NCBI GenBank assembly: GCA_944320195.1
Contig: CALUGP010000009.1
Coordinates: 1-64,000 of the forward strand
Length of the DNA stretch: 64,000 nt
Reading direction: 5' to 3'
Origin: an uncultured Prevotella sp.
GTDB taxonomy: Bacteria > Bacteroidota > Bacteroidia > Bacteroidales > Bacteroidaceae
Both the position numbers and the translations under genes were made by a program. Numbering within the stretch: the stretch's first letter is position 1; every line of letters begins with the position of its first letter. Below the pieces are notes generated by a model. That model saw only the letters and a list, made by a program, of their open reading frames with translations. It searched no databases and was not told where the DNA came from. Positions 46,764-54,788 of this stretch are shown here, one piece after another.

Positions 46764-47498
46764 ATGCCGTTACTTAGCCTGGAACATAAGCTTGAGAAAA
46801 AAGTCATAAGTCGCTTTCAGAAAGCGGTTTATGATTTCAATCTGATTGAAGACGGTGACTGTCTGCTGGCGGGTCTGTCAGGAGGGAAGGATTCTTTATG
46901 CCTGCTTGATTTGTTGTCCAGGCGGATGAGGATAAGCAAGCCCGCTTTTATGGTGGAGGCCTTGCACATCAGGATGGAGAATATCAAGTATGAGTCAGAC
47001 GCGTCTTATCTGAGAGATTTCTGCGAAAGCCGCGGCGTAAGGTTCCATCTGGTGACAACGGGATTTGACTCTTCCACTGACAGCCGTAAATCGCCGTGTT
47101 TCCTTTGTTCGTGGAACAGGCGGAAGCAGATGTTCCTCAAGGCACAGGAGCTTGGCTGCAACAAGATAGCCCTGGGGCATCACATGGACGACATCATACA
47201 CACGGCTATGATGAATATGTTTTTCCAAGGTTCTTTCTCCACAATGCCGGTAAGGCTTAAGATGAGGAAGATGCCGCTCACTATTGTAAGGCCTTTGTGC
47301 CTCGAGGCCGAAAGCGATTTGCGTAAGTATGCTGAATATAACGGATACCGCAAGCAGATAAAGCTGTGTCCCTATGAGTCTGATTCTCATAGGGCTGACA
47401 TGAAAGGCCTGTTTGGCAAGATAGAGGCCATGAATGACGAGGCGCGCTATTCCGTCTGGACGGCGCTTGAAAAGGAAGGAAAGCTTGTAGAGGAGTGA
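46764..47498 (+). CDS. ttcA: TtcA-like tRNA 2-thiolation PP-loop ATPase
   Basis: 244 residues. P-loop SGGKDSLCLLDLL near residue 38, and CFLCSWNRRK with two Cys that in TtcA hold the 4Fe-4S cluster; a later Cys lies in KLCPYESDS. TtcA thiolates C32 of some tRNAs. LGHHMDD is the second PP-motif. The chain is a little shorter than E. coli TtcA. It follows the DUF486 gene by 31 bases. Confidence 0.87.
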   Translation: MPLLSLEHKLEKKVISRFQKAVYDFNLIEDGDCLLAGLSGGKDSLCLLDLLSRRMRISKPAFMVEALHIRMENIKYESDASYLRDFCESRGVRFHLVTTGFDSSTDSRKSPCFLCSWNRRKQMFLKAQELGCNKIALGHHMDDIIHTAMMNMFFQGSFSTMPVRLKMRKMPLTIVRPLCLEAESDLRKYAEYNGYRKQIKLCPYESDSHRADMKGLFGKIEAMNDEARYSVWTALEKEGKLVEE

Positions 47499-47520
47499 CA
47501 TGTTTCGGGCTTGTCTTGCG

Positions 47521-47636
47521 TCTTGGCATGAGGCGTTTTGCAAAAGGCGGTAAACCGCGATGCGGTTTGCCGCCTTTTGTCTTTCGTTTTGCGCCCTTTT
47601 GCATGGTGAAATGCGGCCTTTTGCATAAACGCTGAG
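47521..47636. repeat. Repeat cluster of GCAAAAGGC / GCCTTTTGC family
   Basis: GGCGTTTTGCAAAAGGCGG, GCCGCCTTTTGTC, CGCCCTTTTGCATGG and GCGGCCTTTTGCATAAACGC in 110 bp. It fills the gap between ttcA-like and nspC and can pair with itself. Confidence 0.6.
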
Positions 47637-47713
47637 GATGCCACGCTTTGCGCAAATTCTGGTATGGCGTAAAAATCTTCGGGTGTATGTGGCTTATACT
47701 GGCAAAAAATGTG

Positions 47714-47722
47714 TAAGTTTGC
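47714..47722 (+). promoter_or_regulatory. -7 box for nspC
   Basis: TAAGTTTGC at 47714-47722, so transcription would start only about 10 bases before ATG 47740. This supports 47740 or 47749 as start and argues against the upstream open frame. Confidence 0.6.
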
Positions 47723-47739
47723 ACCTTGAACAACACATT

Positions 47740-48921
47740 ATGCAGACGATGAAGGTTAATTTGGAGACATTCGACGAACTGAAAACGCCGTGTTATGTGC
47801 TTGAAGAGAAGCTGTTGCGGCGTAACCTTGAATTGATAAGACGTGTGGCCGACGAGGCGCAGGTTGAAATAATTTTGGCTTTCAAGGCGTTTGCCCTGTG
47901 GAAGACTTTTCCTGTGTTTCGTGAGTACATCAATGCCACTACGGCCAGTTCCTTGTATGAGGCGAGGCTGGCTTGCGAGGAGTTCGGAAGCAAGGCGCAC
48001 ACGTTCTCGCCAGCTTACACTGATTATGAGATAGACGAGATTGCAAGGTGTTCAAGCCATCTTACGTTCAATTCGCTGTCGCAACACGCCCGTTTGCACG
48101 AACGGGCCAGGCGTGCCAACGGCGCGTTGAGCATGGGGCTGCGCGTAAACCCTGAATATTCAGAAGTGGGAACGGCCCTGTATAACCCCTGTGCGCCCGG
48201 CACGCGCTTCGGCGTTACGGCCGACAAGCTGCCCGAACGTCTGCCAGAAGGCATTGACGGCTTTCATTGCCACTGCCATTGCGAGAGTGGGGCGGACGTG
48301 TTCGTAAGGACGCTTGAGCATATAGAAGGCAAGTTCTCGCGATGGTTCGGCCAGATTAAATGGATAAACTTCGGCGGCGGACACCTCATGACGCGCCGTG
48401 ATTACGACGTGCCGTTGCTGGTGAAGACGTTAAGGGATTTCAAGGCAAGATATCCCCACTTGTCCGTAATACTTGAACCGGGCAGCGCGTTCGCCTGGCA
48501 GACGGGGCCGCTGGTGAGCCAGGTGGTAGACATTGTGGAAGACCGCGGCATACGCACGGCCATACTAAATGTCAGCTTTACGTGCCACATGCCTGACTGC
48601 CTGGAAATGCCTTACATGCCGGCGGTGCGCGGCGCTGAGACGCTGGATGATGCGTCGGATGCCGAAATCTTGTCGGAGAACGTCTACCGTCTTGGCGGCA
48701 ACAGCTGCCTTTCAGGCGACTTCATGGGCTACTGGCGTTTCGCTGACGGACTGAACGTCGGCGACAACGTGATATTCGAGGACATGATTCATTACACGAC
48801 GGTGAAAACCAACATGTTCAACGGCGTGGATCACCCGTCCATAGCGCTGGCCCGTGAGGACGGCCGGCTGGAAATGCTGCGCGTGTTTGGCTATGAAGAC
48901 TATCGCAGCCGCATGGACTGA
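47740..48921 (+). CDS. nspC: Carboxynorspermidine decarboxylase
   Basis: 393 residues, PLP-dependent fold III enzyme of the norspermidine/spermidine pathway. Near the N-terminus TPCYVLEEKLLRRNLELI and LAFKAFALWKTF (PLP Lys) are visible; later GFHCHCHCESGAD, INFGGGHLMTRRDYD (phosphate-binding GGG), LEPGSAF and the SFTCHMPDCLEMPYMP Cys region. The partner carboxynorspermidine dehydrogenase is not in the window. ATG 47740 lies just after a TAAGTTTGC box; ATG 47749 is the alternative. Confidence 0.94.
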   Translation: MQTMKVNLETFDELKTPCYVLEEKLLRRNLELIRRVADEAQVEIILAFKAFALWKTFPVFREYINATTASSLYEARLACEEFGSKAHTFSPAYTDYEIDEIARCSSHLTFNSLSQHARLHERARRANGALSMGLRVNPEYSEVGTALYNPCAPGTRFGVTADKLPERLPEGIDGFHCHCHCESGADVFVRTLEHIEGKFSRWFGQIKWINFGGGHLMTRRDYDVPLLVKTLRDFKARYPHLSVILEPGSAFAWQTGPLVSQVVDIVEDRGIRTAILNVSFTCHMPDCLEMPYMPAVRGAETLDDASDAEILSENVYRLGGNSCLSGDFMGYWRFADGLNVGDNVIFEDMIHYTTVKTNMFNGVDHPSIALAREDGRLEMLRVFGYEDYRSRMD

Positions 48922-49044
48922 CGTGCTTGCCGATGAATCATCAATGGCTCTTATATATAATATATGTGTTCATGCCGTGAAAAGGGCAAGTTTTAAACGA
49001 AAAACAAGAAATTTTGAAAGAAAATGAAAAAAACAGCCCGAAAG

Positions 49045-49077
49045 TTTTGCAGGTTTAAGAAAAAGCCGTATCTTTGC
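49045..49077 (+). promoter_or_regulatory. Promoter of the tRNA cluster
   Basis: TTTTGC (49045-49050) and TATCTTTGC (49069-49077) with 18-base spacing, a near-perfect Bacteroidota promoter 39 bases before the first tRNA. Confidence 0.8.
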
Positions 49078-49116
49078 ACCGCATTTAGAGAAATGCTCCT
49101 TTGGAAAAGGATACAG

Positions 49117-49189
49117 GCGGCAATAGCTCAGTTGGTAGAGCGCGACCTTGCCAAGGTCGAGGTCGCGGGTCCGAGTCCCGTTTGCCGCT
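49117..49189 (+). tRNA. tRNA-Gly (GCC)
   Basis: 73 nt cloverleaf: acceptor GCGGCAA / TTGCCGC, D-loop AGCTCAGTTGGTAGAGC, anticodon loop with GCC (CTTGCCAAG), T arm GCGGGTCCGAGTCCCGT. CCA is not encoded. Confidence 0.97.
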
Positions 49190-49232
49190 CAATATTCTGA
49201 ATAAACCAAGTGACGGGGTCTTCCTCGTAAAA

Positions 49233-49314
49233 GCCCAAGTGGCGGAATTGGTAGACGCGCACGTTTCAGGTGCGTGTGCCTCACGGCGTGCAGGTTCGAG
49301 TCCTGTTTTGGGCA
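49233..49314 (+). tRNA. tRNA-Leu (CAG)
   Basis: 82 nt with long variable arm. Acceptor GCCCAAG pairs with TTTGGGC (one G-T), D-arm GGCGGAATTGGTAGACGC, anticodon CAG in TTCAGGT, T arm GCAGGTTCGAGTCCTGT. CCA not encoded. Confidence 0.96.
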
Positions 49315-49342
49315 CGATTTATTCAGAATATATTTTTATGTT

Positions 49343-49426
49343 GGAGAGGTGGCGGAATTGGTAGACGCGCTACTTTGAGGGGGTAGTGAAAATTGTTTCG
49401 TGGGAGTTCGAGTCTCCTCCTCTTCA
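49343..49426 (+). tRNA. tRNA-Leu (GAG)
   Basis: 84 nt with long variable arm. Acceptor GGAGAGG / CCTCTTC, anticodon GAG in TTTGAGG, T arm GGGAGTTCGAGTCTCCT. CCA not encoded. Confidence 0.95.
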
Positions 49427-49447
49427 CATCGTTTGTTTTGTTATCAG

Positions 49448-49520
49448 GCGGCAATAGCTCAGTTGGTAGAGCGCGACCTTGCCAAGGTCGAGGTCGCGGG
49501 TCCGAGTCCCGTTTGCCGCT
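49448..49520 (+). tRNA. tRNA-Gly (GCC), second identical copy
   Basis: Identical over 73 nt to 49117-49189, on the far side of two Leu tRNAs. Flanks differ after the first few bases. Confidence 0.97.
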
Positions 49521-49545
49521 CTTCTTAAGAACGAAAAATACAATC

Positions 49546-50091
49546 ATGAATTTATATTTACGATATTTTGACAAGGAGACATTGGTTACCAATGTTGATG
49601 ATGCCATTGATTTTCTATATTCCATAAATGAGATAGGAATGAATCCCGACTTGGAGCGCGACGTGCGTGAATATGTTGCCAGCAGTGTCTATTATCCGAA
49701 GCGCTACAAGATACGTCCGAGGGTTTATTTCATAATAATAAAGACCGAGGCGGCTACTATGCTTGACTTCAAGCAGAAAAAGGCATTGCGCTCAAATCTG
49801 CATCCCGGCGAGCAGCGCGACGATGTGGCTCCTGCTTTGGCCAGGCTCACGGAGGAACGGCCGGGATGGTATGAGGGCACGCTCGATTTTAAGAGGGTTG
49901 TCCTTGTTCCGGTGACTGGCAAGCATGAATACCGGGACACACATTTCGTTGTTAACTGCAAGGCCATGTCTGGACTCGACTGCTATAACCGCATGGTGGA
50001 GCATCTGCGCGGGCGGGTTGACAGCCGCAGCCAGTTCCCTTCGGCAAAAGGAAAGAATTTCCATTTCAAGTATCTGGGAATGTGGAAATAA
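49546..50091 (+). CDS. Conserved hypothetical protein
   Basis: 181 residues, no signal peptide or helix for a membrane. I do not recognise a domain; it looks like a small alpha/beta cytoplasmic protein (start YLRYFDKETLVTNVDDAIDFL; LVPVTGKHEYRDTHFVVN near the middle; FHFKYLGMWK end). ATG 49546 is 25 bases after the tRNA-Gly end; the open frame upstream runs through the tRNA and is not coding. It is followed by ssb after 48 bases. Confidence 0.75.
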   Translation: MNLYLRYFDKETLVTNVDDAIDFLYSINEIGMNPDLERDVREYVASSVYYPKRYKIRPRVYFIIIKTEAATMLDFKQKKALRSNLHPGEQRDDVAPALARLTEERPGWYEGTLDFKRVVLVPVTGKHEYRDTHFVVNCKAMSGLDCYNRMVEHLRGRVDSRSQFPSAKGKNFHFKYLGMWK

Positions 50092-50139
50092 CCATTTGTG
50101 GGGAATTCGTCTTGTTTTACCGGTTGACGCTGTCGGAAT

Positions 50140-50544
50140 ATGAATAAGGTAATGCTCATAGGGAATGTTGGCAAGGAGCCTGTTGTGCGTTATTATGACC
50201 ATGACCAGGCTGTGGCCACTTTTTCATTGGCCACGACCGAGCGTGGCTATACGCTGCCCAACGGCACGCAGGTGCCTGACAGGACCGACTGGCACAACAT
50301 CGTGTTGTACCGCGGTTTGGCAAAAGTTGTTGAGAGATACGTGCACAAGGGCGACAAATTGTATGTGGAAGGACGTATACATTATCGCACGTATGACGAC
50401 CAGAAGGGCATCCGTCATTTTGTTACAGAAGTTTATGCGGACAACATGGAGATGCTTTCTCCAAAGCCTGCCGCCAGTACAGACCGTGGGCAGGACGCGA
50501 GGCAGGCAGACAAGCCTGTAGATGATATTGAAGCACCGTTCTAA
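50140..50544 (+). CDS. ssb: Single-stranded DNA-binding protein
   Basis: 134 residues. OB-fold start NKVMLIGNVGKEPVVRYY, then FSLATTERG, DWHNIVLYRGLAKVVERYVHKG and LYVEGRIHYRTYDDQKG. The C-terminal acidic tip DDIEAPF stands for the usual DDDIPF that recruits repair and replication partners. The length is shorter than E. coli SSB, as normal here. Confidence 0.95.
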   Translation: MNKVMLIGNVGKEPVVRYYDHDQAVATFSLATTERGYTLPNGTQVPDRTDWHNIVLYRGLAKVVERYVHKGDKLYVEGRIHYRTYDDQKGIRHFVTEVYADNMEMLSPKPAASTDRGQDARQADKPVDDIEAPF

Positions 50545-50574
50545 GCGGTGCTTTTTGTTGATATATAGTTTTCT

Positions 50575-51183
50575 ATGCCATTGGTTTCGATTGAAAATGT
50601 CGCTCCAGATGTAAGGATAGGGCTTTGGCAACTCAGCGAAAACGTTGACGGGTTGCTTGGCTTGTGCCGTGACACGTCAGCAATGGAATGCCTTATAGGC
50701 CGTTATGCCTCAGACTCTCGCCGGCGTGAAGTGATTGCCGTGCGCTTGCTGTTGGATGCGCTTGTAGGTGGAAATGTCACATTGCATCATGAGAAGACAG
50801 GCAAGCCGTATCTGTCAAATGGAATGAATGTGAGCGTAAGCCATACAAAGGGATGCGCCTCTGTGATAGTGTCACCCTGCAGGTTGGTGGCAGTCGATGT
50901 TGAATATGTCAGTGAAAGAGTGGGGGCAGTGGCTGACAGGATGCTGCGCCATGACGAGAACGCGGACACACTGCTTATGAAATTGTTGCATTGGTGTGCG
51001 AAGGAAACTTTGTACAAATTGTATTCAGACGACCATCTGGCACTTCAGGACATACGTGTGGTGTCAGTTGACGGCGATGATCATGGCGGAGTAATGAAAA
51101 CAAGAAACGTCCAACGCTGTGAGGCATTGGACGTCAGCTATCGTGTATTTGGCAAATTTGTGCTTACTTACGCGGTTCTTTAG
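50575..51183 (+). CDS. 4'-phosphopantetheinyl transferase superfamily protein
   Basis: 202 residues. Moves phosphopantetheine from CoA to a carrier protein. Motifs: GKPYLSNGMNVSVSHTKG, VAVDVEY (metal-binding Asp and Glu) and WCAKETLYKLY (third acidic residue with K). The short, Sfp/HetI-like single-domain size points to a fatty acid or secondary carrier. Its 3' end overlaps the convergent helicase gene by 20 bases (51164-51183). Stop is TAG. Confidence 0.9.
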   Translation: MPLVSIENVAPDVRIGLWQLSENVDGLLGLCRDTSAMECLIGRYASDSRRREVIAVRLLLDALVGGNVTLHHEKTGKPYLSNGMNVSVSHTKGCASVIVSPCRLVAVDVEYVSERVGAVADRMLRHDENADTLLMKLLHWCAKETLYKLYSDDHLALQDIRVVSVDGDDHGGVMKTRNVQRCEALDVSYRVFGKFVLTYAVL

Positions 51184-52432
51184 GCTTGTCGCCTTTTTTC
51201 TTGAATTTCCCTTTGCCTTTATACTTGCCATTACGTTTGTTTCCTCTACGGTTGTTGTTGCCGTGTTCGGTAACTTTGTATTCAGGAGCTTTACCCAAAC
51301 CTTTGGGCAATGGCATTTTCTCGACTTCATATCCCAGGAACTTCTCTATCTGCATGAACATTGAGATTTCCTTTCCGCGTACAAGCGTTACGGCTATTCC
51401 GTCATGGTCCGCACGTGCCGTTCTGCCAATGCGGTGTACATAATCTTCCGAATCGTGAGGCACGTCGTAGTTGATTACCATGGAGATGTCATCAATGTCT
51501 ATGCCGCGTGCCACTATGTCGGTAGCCACCAAGACGTCAATCTGTCCGCTTTTGAAAAGGTACATCACTTCATCCCTTTGGCTTTGCATAAGGTCAGAGT
51601 GCATTTCTCCGCTGTTGATTTTCACGGACTTGAGATACTTGTTGATCTCCTTCACTTTCAGCTTTGAACTGGAGAATATGATCACGCGCTTTTGTCCGTA
51701 TGTCTTGAATATGCTTCTCAATACGCCGTTCTTCTGATTTTCATGGCATACGCAGGCTAACTGCTTTATCTTTTCCGCCGGTTTGCTGACTGCCAGTTTT
51801 ATTGTTGCCGGATTCTTAAGAATCGTTCTTGCCAATTCTTCAATCTTGTTGGGCATCGTGGCTGAGAACATGATTGTCTGACAGTTGGCCGGCAACAGCT
51901 TCGCAATGGAAAGTATGTCTTCATGGAACCCCATGTCGAGCATGCGGTCGGCTTCGTCAAGAACAAAGAATGAGACTTTGCCCAAGTCGACATTGCCCAT
52001 GGTGATATGGCTTATCAGTCTTCCGGGGGTTGCGATTATTACATCTGCGCCCATCTTCATGCTTTTGTATTCCTGGTCATACCGGTTGCCGTCGTTGCCA
52101 CCGTAAACGGCTACGCTGCTGACAGACGGCATGTAATACGAGAATCCCTGCATGGCTTGGTCTATTTGTTGGGCCAGTTCCCGTGTGGGGCTCATGATGA
52201 CGCAGTTTATCGACTCCTCTGGGAAATCCTCCTCGTCGAGCATGCTTAGTATTGGCAACAGGTATGCGGCAGTCTTGCCGGTACCGGTCTGTGCTATGCC
52301 GAGAACGTCTTTCCCGGCCAGAATTTCAGGTATGCATCTCTCTTGTATTGGAGTGCATGCGGTCCACCCCATGTCGTCTATTGCGTCAAGTGTGTTGTCG
52401 CTTAAGTCTAAATCGTAAAAATCCATAGTCAT
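51164..52432 (-). CDS. DEAD-box RNA helicase
   Basis: 422 residues. Q motif (GWTACTPIQERCIP), motif I AQTGTGKT, PTRELAQQ (Ia), DEAD in VLDEADRMLDMGF, SAT, and the helicase C motifs VATDIVARGIDIDDI and HRIGRTAR. The tail is basic (K/R/G/N). RhlE-like cold-shock or ribosome-assembly helicase. ATG 52432 lies right after the lptG stop, so it ends the lon-tgt-lptG operon; an ATG two codons later is equal. Confidence 0.94.
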   Translation of the reverse strand: MTMDFYDLDLSDNTLDAIDDMGWTACTPIQERCIPEILAGKDVLGIAQTGTGKTAAYLLPILSMLDEEDFPEESINCVIMSPTRELAQQIDQAMQGFSYYMPSVSSVAVYGGNDGNRYDQEYKSMKMGADVIIATPGRLISHITMGNVDLGKVSFFVLDEADRMLDMGFHEDILSIAKLLPANCQTIMFSATMPNKIEELARTILKNPATIKLAVSKPAEKIKQLACVCHENQKNGVLRSIFKTYGQKRVIIFSSSKLKVKEINKYLKSVKINSGEMHSDLMQSQRDEVMYLFKSGQIDVLVATDIVARGIDIDDISMVINYDVPHDSEDYVHRIGRTARADHDGIAVTLVRGKEISMFMQIEKFLGYEVEKMPLPKGLGKAPEYKVTEHGNNNRRGNKRNGKYKGKGKFKKKGDKPKEPRK

Positions 52433-52434
52433 TA

Positions 52435-53655
52435 TTAATTGGGTGCCTTGCGGTAGCAGAAGTATGCCACTACTGTGAATATGATATTTGGTATCCATGC
52501 AGCAAGCATCGGTGGCGTGTCCGCATTTATTGCGAATGTCGACGATACCGTCTGCAGCATGATGTATGTAAAGCTTAGTGCAAGGCCTATGCCGAGATAT
52601 AGTCCCATCCCACCTTTGCGCTTTCTTGAAGAAAGGGACAAACCTATAGTTGTCAGGATGAACGAGGCGAACGAAGTAGCTATTCGCTTATGGAATTCGA
52701 CTTCATATTGCACTACGTTGCCTGAACCGCGGTCAATCTGTTTGCTTATATAATCGCGAAGTTGCGGACTTGTGAATGTTTCCTGCTGGCCTTTTGAAAA
52801 AACAAGATCAGTAGGTTCCATCATTATGGTTGTGTCTTTTACAGACCCGCTTGTGATGGTTTCTCGCATTCCTTTAAGCTGCCTTATGCGCCAGTTGCGT
52901 GCCTTCCAATGGTATTTTGAGTCGGAAATGGTGTCATATTGTATTTCGGATGCCGTCATGTGGCTTACCAGTTTCTTGTCCTCGAACTTGTCAAGGCAGA
53001 AGCCGTAGCCTTTTTTCAGGTTGTTGTCATAATGCTGTATATACGCTATGACACCTTTGCCTACCTGCAGTTGCACGTTCTCGGCCGACGTGTTTTTCTT
53101 TTTGTTTTTGTATATTGTTTCAAAGTTTTGCCTTATGATGGTGCCTTTGGGTATTACATATGCGCCGAGGAAGAATGTCATGATAGAGATAAGTGCGGCT
53201 GAAATCATGTAGGGACGCATCAGCCTTTTAAAGCTTACGCCTGCAGCCAGCATGGATATTATTTCAGAGTTGCCTGCAAGTTTAGATGTGAAGAATATAA
53301 CGGCAATGAAAACGAACAACGGACTGAACAAGTTGGCGAAGTATGGCACAAAGTTCATGTAGTAGTCAACGACTATCGCTCTTAGCGGAGCATGGTATTG
53401 TGTGAACTTGGCAAGGTTCTCATTGATGTCGAAGACTATGGAAATTGAAATGATCAGCGCAATCGAGTAAAAATAGGTGCCGATGAATTTCTTTATTATA
53501 TACCAGTCAAGTTTCTTAAGATATTTTGCCGGATTGAGAAAAGCCAAATTCTTGCCAAGCCATGTGAACGCGGCAATAAGCCATTTGAGATGTCTCTTCT
53601 GCCATCTCGCAAATCTTAAAGCTTTTCTGTATTTCCTTATGTTTTTTGTCTTCAT
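52435..53655 (-). CDS. LptF/LptG-family LPS export permease
   Basis: 406 residues. Inner-membrane part of the Lpt exporter. After a basic N-terminus come helices (LDWYIIKKFIGTYFYSIALI...; two more around 100-160), a periplasmic jellyroll region (about 175-310) and three C-terminal helices (SFASFILTTIGLSLSSR; MGLYLGIGLALSFTYIML; WIPNIIFTVVAYF). Matches the YjgP/YjgQ family. ATG 53655 follows the tgt stop by one base, so translation is coupled. Whether LptF or LptG cannot be told. An LptC-like gene is at 33299. Confidence 0.9.
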   Translation of the reverse strand: MKTKNIRKYRKALRFARWQKRHLKWLIAAFTWLGKNLAFLNPAKYLKKLDWYIIKKFIGTYFYSIALIISISIVFDINENLAKFTQYHAPLRAIVVDYYMNFVPYFANLFSPLFVFIAVIFFTSKLAGNSEIISMLAAGVSFKRLMRPYMISAALISIMTFFLGAYVIPKGTIIRQNFETIYKNKKKNTSAENVQLQVGKGVIAYIQHYDNNLKKGYGFCLDKFEDKKLVSHMTASEIQYDTISDSKYHWKARNWRIRQLKGMRETITSGSVKDTTIMMEPTDLVFSKGQQETFTSPQLRDYISKQIDRGSGNVVQYEVEFHKRIATSFASFILTTIGLSLSSRKRKGGMGLYLGIGLALSFTYIMLQTVSSTFAINADTPPMLAAWIPNIIFTVVAYFCYRKAPN

Positions 53656-53656
53656 G

Positions 53657-54784
53657 TTAAATCCGTTTGCCAAGCTGGTCTATCACTGATGTCTTCCATC
53701 TTACAAAGTCACCGGCTTCTATGTGTTTGTGTGCGTCTTGTACAAGACGCAGGTAGAATGCCAGGTTGTGTATGCTTGCTATCTGCATGGCTAGCAGTTC
53801 TTGGGCTTTGAACAGATGGTGCAGATAGGCCTTCGAGTATGTTCTGTCAACGTCGCAGCCGTCGGGGTCTATTGGTGAGAAATCGGTTTCCCATTTCTTG
53901 TTGCGCATGTTCATCGTGCCGTTGTATGTGAAAAGCATTGCGTTGCGTCCGTTGCGTGTAGGCATTACACAGTCGAACATGTCAACTCCGCGCTCGATTG
54001 CTTCGAGAATGTTCTGTGGTGTGCCTACCCCCATCAGGTAACGTGGTTTGTCTTTTGGCAGTATTTCGTTGACAACTTCAATCATTTCATACATCACCTC
54101 CGTTGGTTCTCCCACGGCCAGACCGCCGATGGCGTTGCCTTCCGCGCCCTTGTCGGCAATGAATTTTGCCGCGTCGCGCCGCAAGTCCTTGAAAGTGCAG
54201 CCCTGCACGATAGGGAACAGTACCTGGTCATATCCGTAAAGAGGTTCGGTTTCGTTGAACCGCTTGATACAACGGTCAAGCCAGCGTTGTGTAAGCATCA
54301 GGCTTTTCTTGGCGTATTGGTAATCACTTTGTCCTGGAGGACATTCGTCGAAAGCCATGATTATGTCAGCACCGATGGCTCTTTCTGTGTCGATGACGTT
54401 CTCCGGGGTGAAGAAATGCTTGCTGCCGTCAATGTGTGATCTGAACTCGCATCCCTCTTCTTTCAGTTTCCTGATTCCGGTGAGCGAGAACACTTGGAAG
54501 CCGCCGCTGTCGGTAAGTATCGGCCGGTCCCATGTATTGAACTTGTGCAGTCCTCCGGCGGCTTTCAGAACATCAAGTCCCGGCCGTAGGTACAGATGGT
54601 ATGTGTTGCCCAGTATAATTTGGGCTTTCACCTGTTGGCGTAGTTCGCTGAAATGAACGCCTTTGACGCTGCCGCATGTACCCACGGGCATGAATATCGG
54701 TGTCTGTATCTGTCCGTGTGCGGTGGTTATAAGACCGGTACGTGCGTCGCTGGCATTGTCTGTATGTTGTAGTTCGAAAAACAT
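53657..54784 (-). CDS. tgt: Queuine tRNA-ribosyltransferase
   Basis: 375 residues. Swaps guanine 34 for a 7-deazaguanine in tRNAs with GUN anticodons. Features: ILTDSGGFQVFSL (catalytic region), FDECPPGQSDY, GGLAVGEP, the active DCVMPTRNGRNAMLFT and zinc site Cys/His near the end (CDVDRTYSKAYLHHLF). ATG 54784 is 4 bases past the lon stop; a TTG five codons earlier is not favoured. Confidence 0.96.
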   Translation of the reverse strand: MFFELQHTDNASDARTGLITTAHGQIQTPIFMPVGTCGSVKGVHFSELRQQVKAQIILGNTYHLYLRPGLDVLKAAGGLHKFNTWDRPILTDSGGFQVFSLTGIRKLKEEGCEFRSHIDGSKHFFTPENVIDTERAIGADIIMAFDECPPGQSDYQYAKKSLMLTQRWLDRCIKRFNETEPLYGYDQVLFPIVQGCTFKDLRRDAAKFIADKGAEGNAIGGLAVGEPTEVMYEMIEVVNEILPKDKPRYLMGVGTPQNILEAIERGVDMFDCVMPTRNGRNAMLFTYNGTMNMRNKKWETDFSPIDPDGCDVDRTYSKAYLHHLFKAQELLAMQIASIHNLAFYLRLVQDAHKHIEAGDFVRWKTSVIDQLGKRI

Positions 54785-54788
54785 GTCA

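Noticed and set aside
47638..47739. Longer N-terminus for nspC
   Set aside because: A TAAGTTTGC promoter box lies inside it and the family starts near 47740.
49393..49545. Longer N-terminus for the gene at 49546
   Set aside because: The extension is the tRNA-Gly gene read as protein.
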